From Halovenus aranensis (lineage in GTDB: Archaea > Halobacteriota > Halobacteria > Halobacteriales > Haloarculaceae): a stretch of 64,000 bases of DNA. The DNA lies in the NCBI RefSeq assembly GCF_900100385.1, contig NZ_FNFC01000004.1, forward strand, positions 175,665 to 239,664. The letters run 5' to 3'. The translations under genes and the position numbers were made by a program. The notes under the pieces were generated by a model, which was given only the letters and a program-made list of their open reading frames with translations, had not been told where the DNA came from and searched no databases. Below are positions 1-9,428 of the stretch, piece after piece (positions within the stretch are counted from its first letter, which is position 1; each line of letters starts with the position of its first letter).

Positions 1-783
1 TTGGGCAGACGAGAGACGTTCGATACCACGTTCCGGTACCACCAGGCCAAAAACATCACCAAACCGCTCGGTTCGGAGCCGGCGACACTTCTGGTCGGCG
101 GCGCATTCGGCGTCTTCGGCGTCCTCGTGGCTCGCCTCGCCGTCTCAGCCGAGGTGCCGGTCGACCCAATCTTCTTCGCGGTGGTTCTCTCTGCGTTCGT
201 CCACCGCCTCGCACTTGGTTATCCGCTGGTCGGTCGGGTGCGTGGAATGAGCCGTTCGATGCTCGATATGACTCCACACGTCCGTGACGAGCGCTGGGGC
301 GAAGAGCCATACGAGACTGAACAGGGAACCGAAGGACGGCTGGTCGTCGAGGTGTGGCTCCCGGACCATTACGAGCCGGCAAACGTCGCCGTGCTCGGGC
401 TGGCCGTCGGTCTCGCCTCTGGCTACATCGCACTGGTGAGTGATAGCGCCTTCTTGGCCTTTGGTATCTCGCTTTTCAGCCTCGCATTCCTCGCGCTTGG
501 CCAGTACAGGTTCCCAGTCACACACCACATGGCGCTCCCGGCCGGAATCGCAGCTCTCGCCGTTGCAAGCGAGTTCGACCCGACAGTCGGCCTCATCGCA
601 GCGGGTGTGTTCGGCGTCCTCGGTAGTCTGCTCGGTGAAGGAGCTCAGCGCCTCTTCTACGCTCACGGCGACACTCACGTCGACCCGCCAGCCGTCTCTA
701 TCGTTGTAACGACGCTGCTGTTGGGCTTGCTCGCGACCGCTGGCGTCATTGACCCCGAGTTGATTCCGTACCCGACTCTGTAG
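1..783 (+). CDS. Polytopic membrane protein of unknown function (possibly 5'-incomplete)
   Basis: A 260-residue reading frame opens with TTG at the first base of the window, so the true start may lie upstream. The sequence shows about six hydrophobic segments (near residues 28-50, 55-75, 128-147, 150-168, 173-190, 195-212 and 232-250) with a polar acidic stretch around residues 85-120 between them. No catalytic motif is recognised. It is probably an integral membrane protein found in haloarchaea; the function is unknown. The next gene is on the opposite strand, so it ends its transcription unit here. Confidence 0.7.
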   Translation: MGRRETFDTTFRYHQAKNITKPLGSEPATLLVGGAFGVFGVLVARLAVSAEVPVDPIFFAVVLSAFVHRLALGYPLVGRVRGMSRSMLDMTPHVRDERWGEEPYETEQGTEGRLVVEVWLPDHYEPANVAVLGLAVGLASGYIALVSDSAFLAFGISLFSLAFLALGQYRFPVTHHMALPAGIAALAVASEFDPTVGLIAAGVFGVLGSLLGEGAQRLFYAHGDTHVDPPAVSIVVTTLLLGLLATAGVIDPELIPYPTL

Positions 784-879
784 CCCTCAGGAACTGGTTT
801 CTTCCTGTACCCACTCGCCGACGGGGTCGAACCGCTCTGCCCCGTCGAAGCGCAGTGATGTATACCGTCGGTATCGTGG

Positions 880-1062
880 TCACTGAACGCCGGTCGGGTT
901 GTAGTTTCCCGTGATGTCCCATTCGTGGACGCAGTGGGGCCGGCCGCGCCGTGTCTCACCATCGACCGTCGCCGCAACCCACGACGTGCGGTCCTCGTCC
1001 CACGTTTCGATGCGGCCACAACGAAGACACTCCCGCTCGGTCGGGGGTGCTATCGTACTCAT
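880..1062 (-). CDS. Small HEWD-type zinc-binding-like protein
   Basis: A 60-residue protein. The start was placed at the ATG giving MSTIAPPTERECLRCG because upstream sequence in frame looks non-coding. It has one CxxC pair (ECLRCG) and a later CVHEW segment, so one Cys4 or Cys3His metal site is possible. The C-terminus HEWDITGNYNP is a pattern I associate with short haloarchaeal 'HEWD' proteins. No function is known. It runs divergently from the DUF2237 gene. Confidence 0.65.
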   Translation of the reverse strand: MSTIAPPTERECLRCGRIETWDEDRTSWVAATVDGETRRGRPHCVHEWDITGNYNPTGVQ

Positions 1063-1144
1063 ACATCCGGGTACGAGGGAGAGAGACTTGAATCGTGTGT
1101 CTGGCACCCACAGCGGTTATCAGCGGGCTCTCCCTAGGACGGCT

Positions 1145-1534
1145 ATGAGCGAGGAGACGAACGTGCTTGGCACAGAGCTGGAACCCTGTAGCATGGACCC
1201 GACGACAGGCTACAAGCGTGACGGCTGTTGTCGGCACGTCGACGACGACCCCGGCAGACACGAGGTGTGTGCGGTGATGACCGCGGAGTTCCTCGACTAC
1301 AGTAAACAGAAAGGAAACGACTTGATAACACCCCGACCGGAACTGGATTTCCCTGGCCTCGAACCCGGTGACCGGTGGTGTCTCTGTCTGGGGCGCTGGA
1401 TAGAGGCGCTTGAAGCCGATGTCGCGCCGCCGGTGATTCTCGAAGCGACAAACGAGTCTGTTCTCGATTCACTGTACTTTTCGACACTCACCGAACACGA
1501 GTACGAGGGGGAGACAGGCGAGGACGCATCCTGA
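1145..1534 (+). CDS. DUF2237 family protein
   Basis: A 129-residue protein that begins MSEETNVLGTELEPCS. The N-terminal NVLG-x-LEPCS block, the GCC pair and the central PGDRWCLC-x-WxEA segment are the signature of DUF2237, a small widespread family of unknown function with several conserved cysteines. The ATG at 1145 was chosen because the conserved domain begins immediately after it and the frame upstream carries shadow-type Arg/Ser-rich sequence. Confidence 0.85.
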   Translation: MSEETNVLGTELEPCSMDPTTGYKRDGCCRHVDDDPGRHEVCAVMTAEFLDYSKQKGNDLITPRPELDFPGLEPGDRWCLCLGRWIEALEADVAPPVILEATNESVLDSLYFSTLTEHEYEGETGEDAS

Positions 1535-1602
1535 CTTATCGTGGTTGGTGTGACAAGGCCTCTCTGGTATACGCTGAGATGGGTTCGAAACCGGAATCCG
1601 CA

Positions 1603-2058
1603 CTATCGGCTGCCGTCTGGGGCCTCGAATTCGACGAGGGTAAGCTCGCGGTCGAGCACGCAGTAATCGTGTGGCGGGTCCCCGACAACCTCGTCGATGC
1701 GGTACTCCTCGTCGAAGGCGGCACCTGCCGGTTCGCAGTACTCGTGGCTCGGACAGCTCGTGTGTGGGCACGGTCCCTCAAGCGAGGCCTTGCTGCCAGA
1801 ATAAGCGCTGCTCGATGCGACGTTTGCCCGCACCGGTGTCGGCTCGACCTCGACTGCGGTAACTCCCGTGTCGTGAACCGCACAGTCGAGCGTGCTCGCA
1901 TCCTCACGAATCGAGGTGACACGGTACTTGCGTCCTTCGGTCAGATTGAGACACTGACTCCGATAGGGACACCCCTCACAAGCGGTTGACTCCCCGTTGT
2001 ACACGAATTCGACCCCCTCCTCAGCGAGTCGCGTCCCGATAAGTGTCACCGTCGTCAT
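1603..2058 (-). CDS. UPF0179 family protein
   Basis: A 151-residue archaeal UPF0179 protein. It starts MTTVTLIGTRLAEEGVEFVY and contains two cysteine clusters, CEGCPYRSQC near residues 28-37 and CPHTSCPSHEYC near residues 97-108, which probably bind metal. The family is conserved in Euryarchaeota and has no established role. It lies downstream of, and in the same orientation as, the mevalonate pathway gene with a gap of about 40 bp, so the two may be co-transcribed. Confidence 0.9.
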   Translation of the reverse strand: MTTVTLIGTRLAEEGVEFVYNGESTACEGCPYRSQCLNLTEGRKYRVTSIREDASTLDCAVHDTGVTAVEVEPTPVRANVASSSAYSGSKASLEGPCPHTSCPSHEYCEPAGAAFDEEYRIDEVVGDPPHDYCVLDRELTLVEFEAPDGSR

Positions 2059-2097
2059 TGGGTGCTGTAGGGCCCCTGGTGGATTAAGTCCCCCGCC

Positions 2098-3078
2098 TCA
2101 AAACAGTGCGTTCTCCTCGGGCAACACCTCTGCGGGACCGCCGACGTGCCAGCGACGAGTCTCGACACCGCAGTCGGCGATGGCGTCCTCGACACGGTCG
2201 GCGTACTCTGCAGTTGTGTTGACGTAGACGCTCGCGCCGGTGTCTGCAGAGAAGTAGACAGGCACCTCCTCCTCAGTCCGGAGCCGTCTGACCGTGTTGA
2301 ACACCTCGATGGTCTCGGGCTGCCAGTAGACCCACCCCGAAGGCCCGGTCATCGTCGTTGCAGTCAGCGAGAGCGTGTCGTGCTCGGCGAGTTCGAAGGT
2401 GCGATGGAAGTTCCCTTCCTGCAACGCGTCGCGCATTTTCGCAATCTGGCCGTGGATGTGAGCCATCCGCGCCTCGAACATGTGACTCGCAGCCGCTTCC
2501 TCGTGGGCGTGCTCGGTCTCTTTGTATGAGGGGACGAGCGCACCGATGACACGGAGGTCTTCCTCGAAGGCCTCGGGCGAGGAGACCGTCTCCGAACGGC
2601 AGTCAGCGTCGTTGAGTCCAGAACGGAGATGCGAGAAGCCGCCAGTGACCGCCCGCGCCGCCGAACAGGAGCCACGCCGGGCGATTGTTGAGATTTCCGG
2701 CAACGTCAGGTCCAGTCCCGCGGCGTCTGCGAGCGCCGTTGCGGCGGCCGCAAAGCCAGAGGCAGACGAACCAAAGCCGACGTTCGTCGGGAAGGAGTTC
2801 TCCGATTCGAACCGGACTCGGTGGTCAATGCCTGCCAGCTCGCGGACGTGGTCGACGACGTGACAGACGCGTTCGGCCGCCCGACCGTCGACTTCCTCGC
2901 CATCGATGACGTAGCGGTCCTCCGTGAGTGAGGTATCGAACTCGACGGTCGTCGTCGTGTTGCTCGGTGCGGTACAGAGGCTGATGGAGTCGTGATACGG
3001 GAGCCGAAGTTCCTCGTCACGCATCCCGTGGTATTTGACGAGCCCCTCGATTGGGTGGGCTCTCGCAGTCGCCTTCAT
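2098..3078 (-). CDS. mvaD: Phosphomevalonate decarboxylase (GHMP kinase family)
   Basis: A 326-residue GHMP-superfamily enzyme of the diphosphomevalonate decarboxylase family. The ATP-binding motif is seen as FPTNVGFGSSASGFAAAA. In haloarchaea (shown for Haloferax volcanii) this orthologue decarboxylates mevalonate phosphate to isopentenyl phosphate, which isopentenyl phosphate kinase then completes; this feeds archaeal lipid and carotenoid synthesis. The start was set at the ATG giving MKATARAHPIEG because the in-frame extension upstream is low-quality sequence and overlaps the divergent gene at 3184. The exact substrate (mono- or diphosphate) is inferred from lineage. Confidence 0.88.
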   Translation of the reverse strand: MKATARAHPIEGLVKYHGMRDEELRLPYHDSISLCTAPSNTTTTVEFDTSLTEDRYVIDGEEVDGRAAERVCHVVDHVRELAGIDHRVRFESENSFPTNVGFGSSASGFAAAATALADAAGLDLTLPEISTIARRGSCSAARAVTGGFSHLRSGLNDADCRSETVSSPEAFEEDLRVIGALVPSYKETEHAHEEAAASHMFEARMAHIHGQIAKMRDALQEGNFHRTFELAEHDTLSLTATTMTGPSGWVYWQPETIEVFNTVRRLRTEEEVPVYFSADTGASVYVNTTAEYADRVEDAIADCGVETRRWHVGGPAEVLPEENALF

Positions 3079-3183
3079 ACCCTGAGCAATTCGGCGTCGG
3101 TACTTGGCAGTTTTGAACCGCACCGTCGCAGGCGGTCCCAGCTCCGCCAGCAGATTTTTGACCGAATCGGCCGTACGAGCGCC

Positions 3184-3675
3184 ATGCGCAAACGGTTTCT
3201 CGTCGTTATGGCCATCCTGACGGTGCTGCTGTTCCTTTTGGTTCCAAGCGACGGTTCGGCGCCGACTATCACGGACCAAATCGAGTCTGCTGACGGTGAT
3301 TGCTATACAGACACCTCCGTCGGTGACCCCGTGCCGACGTACTGTCTGGTCTCCGAGAAACCGCCAGACATTAGGGTCATCAACGACCACGGCGAGCAAC
3401 ACGAGGTCTTCGTCGAGGTCATCGAAAACGGGACCACGCGGTACGCAGAGACGGTTTCGCTTTCCGGCGCGGACAGCGGTCAACGGCGCCAGATTCTCGA
3501 AGACGTAACACGGAGCTCAGGCAACTACACGATTCGGGCGACTCTCGACGGTGGCCGACGTGCGTCGCTCGTCTGGCGTCTCGAGGAGGGGTATCTCGGT
3601 GAAGGTGGTCCGACGTGGGTCGTCAGAATCGGCGCAGACGAGTCACTGGCAGTCCGTCACATCAAGGAAAGCTAA
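3184..3675 (+). CDS. Exported or membrane-anchored protein of unknown function
   Basis: A 163-residue protein with an N-terminal signal or anchor helix (residues 5-21, RFLVVMAILTVLLFLLV) followed by a soluble domain that looks beta-rich and holds two cysteines near residues 40 and 54 that could pair outside the cell. No family is recognised. It converges on nuoN with an 10-bp gap. An A/T-rich box (gattttt) about 28 nt upstream fits a leaderless promoter. Confidence 0.75.
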   Translation: MRKRFLVVMAILTVLLFLLVPSDGSAPTITDQIESADGDCYTDTSVGDPVPTYCLVSEKPPDIRVINDHGEQHEVFVEVIENGTTRYAETVSLSGADSGQRRQILEDVTRSSGNYTIRATLDGGRRASLVWRLEEGYLGEGGPTWVVRIGADESLAVRHIKES

Positions 3676-3685
3676 CCCACAGGCG

Positions 3686-5185
3686 TCAGGGGACGACGAG
3701 TTTTGCCGCCGTGTTGGCGAACTCGACCGCGATGCCAAAGCCAGGCAACAGCAGGACAGTGACCAGCGCCGCCAGCGCGAGCGCGGTGTACAGTCCGACG
3801 GGCTGGCTCTCGATTTCGAGGTCGTCGCTTGGGTCCTCGACCCACATAGCCTTGATGACTCGCGTGTAGTAAAACAGCGAGACGACGCTGTTGAGCACCA
3901 GCGCAACCGCAAGCAGCGCAACGTCGGCCCTAACTGACGCTATCAGCAGATACAGCTTCGAGAAGAAGCCGCCGCCGATTGGCAGGCCAGCAAGCGAGAG
4001 CAAAAACAGCGTCATCGCACCACAGGCGAAGGGTGCCTGTGTTGCGAGCCCGTTGAAGTCCTCGATGCGCCGTCCGATACCCCAGTGTTCGGCAAGCGCG
4101 ATGAAGAGGAACGCCCCGGTGTTCATGAACGCGTACACCATGAGGTGGACCATGCCCGAGCCGAGGACGAAGGCACCGCTGGCCTCGCCGGTAAGCGCCG
4201 CCACCGCGATGAGAACGTACCCCGCGTGCCCGACAGAGGAGTACGCGAGCATGCGTTTGACCTTCTCTTGTCTGAGCGCCGCGAAGTTGGCGACGGTCAT
4301 CGTCACGATGGCGATTGCCTGGAACGCCATCACCCAGTCGACGGTGCCTTCGACGACTTCGTACGGGAAGACATCGACGAAGACGCGGAAGAGAATCACG
4401 AATCCAGCGGCCTTCGAGGCCGAGGAGATGAACGCAGACACTGGGCCAGGTGCCCCTTCGTAGGCCTCGGGTGCCCAGAAGTGAAATGGCACGGCAGCGA
4501 TTTTGAAGCCGAAGCCGGCCAGAATCATCACGATTCCGAGCCCGAGAATACCACCGACGCCCCCGGAGAGTGCCTCGGTGACCGCACCGAACTGGAGGGA
4601 GCCAGTCGAGACGTAGACCAGTGAGATGCCGTAGGCCAGAATTGCCGACGAGAGCGCACCGATGAGGAAGTACTTCAATCCGCCTTCGATACTCCCGCGG
4701 TTCTCTTTCAGCGAGGCTACGAGCGCGTAGGAGGGGAGCGACGAGAGTTCGATGGCAATGAAGGCGGTGACGAAGCTGTTTGACATTCCGACCATCACCA
4801 TCCCCGTGGCTGCGAGCAGTGTCAGCGAGTAGATTTCGGCCTGATGTGGGTGATCGACGAGGTAGTCGTAGCTCGCCAGCGTGACGAGGACGACGACGCT
4901 GGTGACGATAGTCGCGAAAAACAGCGACATCCCGTCGACGACCAGCGTTCCTTCGAACAGTTGGATTGCGCCGCCGCTCTCGGCCTGGCCGGTGCCAGCG
5001 ACGAGATACCAGACGCTGAGAGCGAGTCCGGCGAGGCCGCCGGTAACCGAGATGCCGGCGAACAACTCTCTTTGGGGCCTTTTGGGATAGACCATATCGG
5101 CGACAAACAGCGCGAGCGCGGTGAACCCAAGCGCCAGCGCCGGACCAAGTGCCGCCCAGTCGGGGAGCGTTCCGAAGTCCGTCAT
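3686..5185 (-). CDS. nuoN: NADH dehydrogenase-like complex I subunit NuoN
   Basis: A 499-residue antiporter-like membrane subunit with about 14 hydrophobic segments. The proton-channel family signature is visible: GFGFKIAAVPFHFWAPEAYEGAP near the middle, including the conserved Lys, and KVKRMLAYSSVGHAGYVL. In haloarchaea the complex lacks NADH-binding subunits NuoEFG, and the electron donor is uncertain. It is the last gene of the nuoJ1-N operon; its ATG overlaps the nuoM stop by 4 bp (ATGA), so translation is probably coupled. Confidence 0.95.
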   Translation of the reverse strand: MTDFGTLPDWAALGPALALGFTALALFVADMVYPKRPQRELFAGISVTGGLAGLALSVWYLVAGTGQAESGGAIQLFEGTLVVDGMSLFFATIVTSVVVLVTLASYDYLVDHPHQAEIYSLTLLAATGMVMVGMSNSFVTAFIAIELSSLPSYALVASLKENRGSIEGGLKYFLIGALSSAILAYGISLVYVSTGSLQFGAVTEALSGGVGGILGLGIVMILAGFGFKIAAVPFHFWAPEAYEGAPGPVSAFISSASKAAGFVILFRVFVDVFPYEVVEGTVDWVMAFQAIAIVTMTVANFAALRQEKVKRMLAYSSVGHAGYVLIAVAALTGEASGAFVLGSGMVHLMVYAFMNTGAFLFIALAEHWGIGRRIEDFNGLATQAPFACGAMTLFLLSLAGLPIGGGFFSKLYLLIASVRADVALLAVALVLNSVVSLFYYTRVIKAMWVEDPSDDLEIESQPVGLYTALALAALVTVLLLPGFGIAVEFANTAAKLVVP

Positions 5186-6750
5186 CGCAGCTCACCTCCG
5201 AGGTCGACGACGAGCGCAAGTGGGTCGTTCAGCGGGTTGACAGCGTTCTGGATTGTCTCGTAGATGATATCGGGTTGGACGCCGAGCGCGATAATCAGCG
5301 CGATGAGGACGAACATCGGGGCAATGTCGTGAAGCGGTGCGCGCCCGATTTCGTAGTCGGTTTCGACGGCGAACTCACCGAACAGCGTCCGCTGCATCGC
5401 CCACAGCAGGTAGCCCGCGACGATGACGATACCGAACATCGCGGCGGCGGTGAACAGCGGTGCGCCCCCGATAACCGTCGATTCGAAGGCACCGATGAAT
5501 ATCAGCACTTCGGCAGCAAAGCCGCTCATCAACGGCAGTCCCATGTACCCGAACGCACCGACGAGGAGGATACCGACCGCGTATGGCATCCGGTCGGCCA
5601 GCCCGGACATGTCACCGACCATCCGGGTGTGGGTCGCGTTGTAGATGACGCCGACGGCCATGAACATCAGCCCCGAGATGAGGCCGTGACTGACCATCTG
5701 GAATGTCGCCCCACCCATACCGTGAGGTGAGAACGCGACCAGCCCGAGGATGACATAGCCCATCGAGGATATCGAGGAGTACGCGACGATGCGTTTCAGG
5801 TCACGCTGTGCGAGCGCGAGCAGGGCACCGTAAATAACACTGAAGACGCCGATTGCGGCGATAAGTTCGGCGTTTGCGCGTGCCACGTCCGGGAGCATCG
5901 TGAAGTTGAACCGCAAGAGTGCGTAGGTCCCCATCTTCAACAAGACGCCTGCAAGCATGACCGACACGGGTGTCGGGGCCTGAACGTGAGCGTCGGGTAG
6001 CCAGGTGTGGAACGGTACCACCGGCACCTTGACCGCGAACCCGAGAAAGAGCAAGACGAACGCGAACAACCGCAGTGTGTCGGGTTCCATCCCAGCGAAA
6101 CCACTCAGTTCGCCCCCCCGCAGCGCCTGTGCGATTTCGGCGAAGCCGAGCGTCGAAATAGCGTCGCCGAGTCCGAAGATGAGGGCGAACATCCCGACGA
6201 ACATCACGAGCGATGCCAGATTCGTGTACAGCAGGAACTTGATGGCGGCGTACTTCCGGCGAGGCCCGCCCCAGATGGCGATGAGGAAGTACATCGGAAT
6301 CAGGACGGCCTCCCAGAACACGAACCATAGCAGAAAGTCAAGCGTCGTGAAGACGCCGATGAGCGCCGTCTCCATCAACAGCATGAGGCCGTAGAACTGC
6401 GACTGGCGGCCGTCGATTGGCGTCCACGAGGAGACCAGCGCGAGCGTCGTCAACACCGTCGCAAGCACCAACAGCGGGAGGCTCACGCCGTCGACGCCGA
6501 CGTTCCACTGGAGTGTCCACTCGTAGGTGTCGAACGTGAACCTGAACCAGTCGACCGTGTTGCCAAACGCGACAGTGTCGTCCGCGAGCAGCGCGTTCCC
6601 GTCACTGGAAAACTCGCTCCACATCCAGAGGCTGCCAAGCAGTGGAACGGCGCTCAGGCCGGTCGCGAGTTTCCCCGCGTACCGGTCAGGGACGCCAAAG
6701 ACAAGCATCGAACTGGCGAGTGTGAACGCAAGCAGTGCCTCGATTATCAT
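5182..6750 (-). CDS. nuoM: Complex I-like membrane subunit NuoM
   Basis: A 522-residue, about 14-TM proton-pumping subunit of the MrpD/NuoM type. Recognised blocks include the channel segment GFAVKVPVVPFHTWLPDAHV and DLKRIVAYSSISSMGYV. The key Glu in the fourth to fifth helix region is suggested by LLWFVFWEAVLIPMYFLI. It sits between nuoL (stop at 6751 adjacent to this start) and nuoN (4-bp overlap). The normal length and intact motifs give no sign of decay. Confidence 0.95.
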   Translation of the reverse strand: MIIEALLAFTLASSMLVFGVPDRYAGKLATGLSAVPLLGSLWMWSEFSSDGNALLADDTVAFGNTVDWFRFTFDTYEWTLQWNVGVDGVSLPLLVLATVLTTLALVSSWTPIDGRQSQFYGLMLLMETALIGVFTTLDFLLWFVFWEAVLIPMYFLIAIWGGPRRKYAAIKFLLYTNLASLVMFVGMFALIFGLGDAISTLGFAEIAQALRGGELSGFAGMEPDTLRLFAFVLLFLGFAVKVPVVPFHTWLPDAHVQAPTPVSVMLAGVLLKMGTYALLRFNFTMLPDVARANAELIAAIGVFSVIYGALLALAQRDLKRIVAYSSISSMGYVILGLVAFSPHGMGGATFQMVSHGLISGLMFMAVGVIYNATHTRMVGDMSGLADRMPYAVGILLVGAFGYMGLPLMSGFAAEVLIFIGAFESTVIGGAPLFTAAAMFGIVIVAGYLLWAMQRTLFGEFAVETDYEIGRAPLHDIAPMFVLIALIIALGVQPDIIYETIQNAVNPLNDPLALVVDLGGELR

Positions 6751-8796
6751 CTAGAACCACCCCCCGAGGAATCCAAAGACCAGCAGCAACAACACGAGGC
6801 CAAGCGATAGCAGGGCGGCGTAGTTGGTTACGATACCGGTCTGTATCCGCCGGAACCGCTCTCCGGTGAACATGCTCACGCTGCCGGCACCGTTGACCAC
6901 GCCGTCGATGCCGCTTTGGTCGAACTTGTTCGCCGCGCGGGCGAGCGGTGCAGTCACGCCGGTTGCCAGCCAGACCTGGAACTCGTCGAGATAGTAGTTG
7001 TTCATGAGTAGCGTGCGAATGCGGCCGAGTTTCGTCATGTGCGGCGTCGGCTCCGGAGCGCGATAGAGCGCCACGGCGGCTCCGAGACCGACCAGCCCGA
7101 GAACGAGCGCGAGCGCGCCGGGACCGAGCGGTGAAAGCTCAGTAACCTCGTAGCCGGCGGCAAAATCGCTTTCGAGGATGTGATGATACTCCTCTGCCGA
7201 AAGCGGGCCGAGTTCGCCGCTGATAGTTTTGCCTTCGAGCCACTTCTTCAGAAAGAGGTTTTCTGACCCGATGAAGTCCTTGAGAACGCCCATGTTGAGG
7301 ACGCCACCGACGACCGAGAGCGCACCGAGAACGACGAGCGGGAACTTCATGCTCCAGCCGATGGGTTCGGGCGACGCTGCGGTGTCAGTCCGGGGCTCAC
7401 CGTGGAAGGTGAGATAGACCATCCGGAACGTGTAAAACGCCGTCATGACGACGGCAAGCAGTCCGAAGGCGTAGCCGACCAGAAGCAGCGGCTCACCTGA
7501 GAGGGCGTGCTGAAGCGTCTCGAACAGCACCTCGTCTTTCGACCAGAACCCTGCAAACGGGAAGATGCCCGCGAGCGCGAGCGACCCGAACAGGAACGTC
7601 CAGTAGGTGACCGGCATCCGCGATTTCAGGCCGCCCATGTCCCACATGTTCTCGTTGTGGTGCATGGCGATGATGACCGCACCGGCACCGAGGAACAGCA
7701 ACGCCTTGAAGATGGCGTGGGTCGTGAGGTGGAAGACTGCCCCGACGTAGCCGCCACCACCCAACGCGAGCATCATGTAGCCGTACTGTGAGACAGTCGA
7801 GTACGCAAGTACCTGCTTGAGTTCCTGTTTGACCAGCGCCATCGTCGCCGCGAAAAACGCGGTGAAGCCGCCGACGAGCGCGATGACGCCGAGTGCGGTC
7901 GGCGAGAGCGCATAGAAGCCGTACATCCGCATGACGAGATAGACGCCGGCGGCGACCATCGTCGCGGCGTGAATCAGCGCCGAGACCGGCGTCGGACCTT
8001 CCATCGCGTCAGGAAGCCAGGTGTGTAGCGGGAACTGTGCGGACTTGCCCATCACGCCACCGAGCACCAGCAGACCAACGACCGTAATCCAGGCCTGCTC
8101 ACCGAGGCCGAGGAAGGTGTTCATCTCTCCCGTGGCGTCGGGTTCGAGGACGTGTGTCGCCTCGACGATGAACGAGTGGTCACCCGCGAAGGCTGTCGTT
8201 CCGAAGGTGGCAAAGACGGCGACGACCCCGACGAGGAAGAAGTAATCCCCGAAGCGGGTCACCAGAAACGCCTTCTTCGCGGCGCTTGGCGGGCCAGCCT
8301 CCCGGAACCAGAAGCCGATAAGGAGGAACGAACACAGCCCCACCAGCTCGAAGAACATGAAGGCCATCAGGAGATTGTCGCTGTAGACGAACGCAAGCAT
8401 CGAAAACGTGAACAGGCTGAGACTCGCGTAGTAGCGTCGTAGCCCGATTTCGCCCTCGTCGTTCATGTAGCCAAGCGAGAAGATGTGAACCAGGAACGAG
8501 ATGAGCGAGACGATGGTCAACATCAGGGCCGCCAGCGGGTCCACGAGCAGACCGAAGGAGAGTTCGACGCCTGCGCCGTCGCCAGCGACGAACGTGAACA
8601 GCTCCTCGTGATAGACCTCGCCGCCGGTCGCGAGGTCGAGAACGACCAGCAGTGAGATAGCCAGCGAGAAGCCGGTCGCGGCAATCCCAGAGAGCGCGCC
8701 CTTCTTGGGCATCCGGTTCCCGAGGGCGAGAACCAGGAGGAACGATACGAGCGGAACCAGTGCAATCGCCTCGACAACGTTGAAGACATCTACCAT
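6751..8796 (-). CDS. nuoL: Complex I-like membrane subunit NuoL
   Basis: A 681-residue protein, the largest antiporter-like subunit, with about 16 TM segments. The family core is seen as GKSAQFPLHTWLPDAMEGPT followed by VSALIHAATMVAAGVYL, then the long C-terminal part that in other organisms forms the lateral helix HL. A good Shine-Dalgarno-like GAGGTGG lies about 7 nt upstream of the ATG, which is unusual beside the mostly overlapping starts of this operon. It links proton translocation to quinone reduction in the membrane arm. Confidence 0.95.
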   Translation of the reverse strand: MVDVFNVVEAIALVPLVSFLLVLALGNRMPKKGALSGIAATGFSLAISLLVVLDLATGGEVYHEELFTFVAGDGAGVELSFGLLVDPLAALMLTIVSLISFLVHIFSLGYMNDEGEIGLRRYYASLSLFTFSMLAFVYSDNLLMAFMFFELVGLCSFLLIGFWFREAGPPSAAKKAFLVTRFGDYFFLVGVVAVFATFGTTAFAGDHSFIVEATHVLEPDATGEMNTFLGLGEQAWITVVGLLVLGGVMGKSAQFPLHTWLPDAMEGPTPVSALIHAATMVAAGVYLVMRMYGFYALSPTALGVIALVGGFTAFFAATMALVKQELKQVLAYSTVSQYGYMMLALGGGGYVGAVFHLTTHAIFKALLFLGAGAVIIAMHHNENMWDMGGLKSRMPVTYWTFLFGSLALAGIFPFAGFWSKDEVLFETLQHALSGEPLLLVGYAFGLLAVVMTAFYTFRMVYLTFHGEPRTDTAASPEPIGWSMKFPLVVLGALSVVGGVLNMGVLKDFIGSENLFLKKWLEGKTISGELGPLSAEEYHHILESDFAAGYEVTELSPLGPGALALVLGLVGLGAAVALYRAPEPTPHMTKLGRIRTLLMNNYYLDEFQVWLATGVTAPLARAANKFDQSGIDGVVNGAGSVSMFTGERFRRIQTGIVTNYAALLSLGLVLLLLVFGFLGGWF

Positions 8797-8799
8797 CTG

Positions 8800-9105
8800 T
8801 TACCACCTCATCGTGACTGCTTCAGTGACATCGATATCGTCGAAGTTGCGGTTCAACACGAGGATGATTCCGATGCCGATAGCGACTTCAGCGGCAGCCA
8901 GCGCGATGCCAAAGAGCGCGAACACCTGCCCCGTCAGATTGCCGTGTTCGAGCGAGAACGCGACGAGATTGATGTTCGCGGCGTTGAGCATCAACTCGAC
9001 TGCCATCACGAAATGCAGGGCCGACTGTCGGACGAGAACGCCGAACAGACCGGCACAGAAGACGCCGGCCGAGAGTACGAGATACCACTCCAGGGGAGCG
9101 GTCAC
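8800..9105 (-). CDS. nuoK: Complex I-like membrane subunit NuoK
   Basis: A 101-residue protein with three TM helices. The conserved Glu positions of NuoK are visible in VMAVELMLNAANINLVAFS (helix 2) and FALFGIALAAAEVAIGIGII (helix 3... AAAEVAIG). The start is GTG, overlapping the nuoJ2 stop (GTGA), which fixes the start position. It acts in the membrane proton channel next to NuoJ. Confidence 0.95.
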   Translation of the reverse strand: MTAPLEWYLVLSAGVFCAGLFGVLVRQSALHFVMAVELMLNAANINLVAFSLEHGNLTGQVFALFGIALAAAEVAIGIGIILVLNRNFDDIDVTEAVTMRW

Positions 9106-9428
9106 TGACCCTCACCTCCGTCGTCTCGCTTCGCGAGCATCAGTGCGCCGTCGAGTGCCGCGTCCAACAAGACGGCGATGAGGATGAGCGCGACGACGAA
9201 GTTCTCGGTCGCCTCGACACCCTGCTCGGCTGCCCCGATGAGCGCGTACCCGATGCCGCCGACGATGCTCGTGTCAGGGAATCCTGCCGGGTCGGTGAAT
9301 ACCCACTCGAAGAGACCCGTTCCGTCCGCAGTCAGGAACACAGCGGACATGATGCCAAAGAGTACGAAGGCGATGAGTCCCGGGACGAGACTCCGGTCTA
9401 TCTCGATGAGACGCGGTCCCGTCGTCAT
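9102..9428 (-). CDS. nuoJ2: Complex I-like subunit NuoJ, C-terminal half (NuoJ2)
   Basis: A 108-residue protein with two to three TM segments (about residues 14-33, 56-70 and 76-98). In haloarchaea NuoJ is typically encoded as two adjacent genes, and this one matches the second half by position and by the VALILIAVLLDAALDGALML helix. The start at 9428 (MTTGPRLIEID) was chosen because it overlaps the nuoJ1 stop by 4 bp and because the frame upstream is the shadow of nuoJ1. Confidence 0.85.
   Translation of the reverse strand: MTTGPRLIEIDRSLVPGLIAFVLFGIMSAVFLTADGTGLFEWVFTDPAGFPDTSIVGGIGYALIGAAEQGVEATENFVVALILIAVLLDAALDGALMLAKRDDGGEGQ

Noticed and set aside
3930..5219. 429-residue minus-strand frame over nuoN
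   Set aside because: It is Arg/His-rich without domains and lies in another frame of intact nuoN; a GC-rich shadow.
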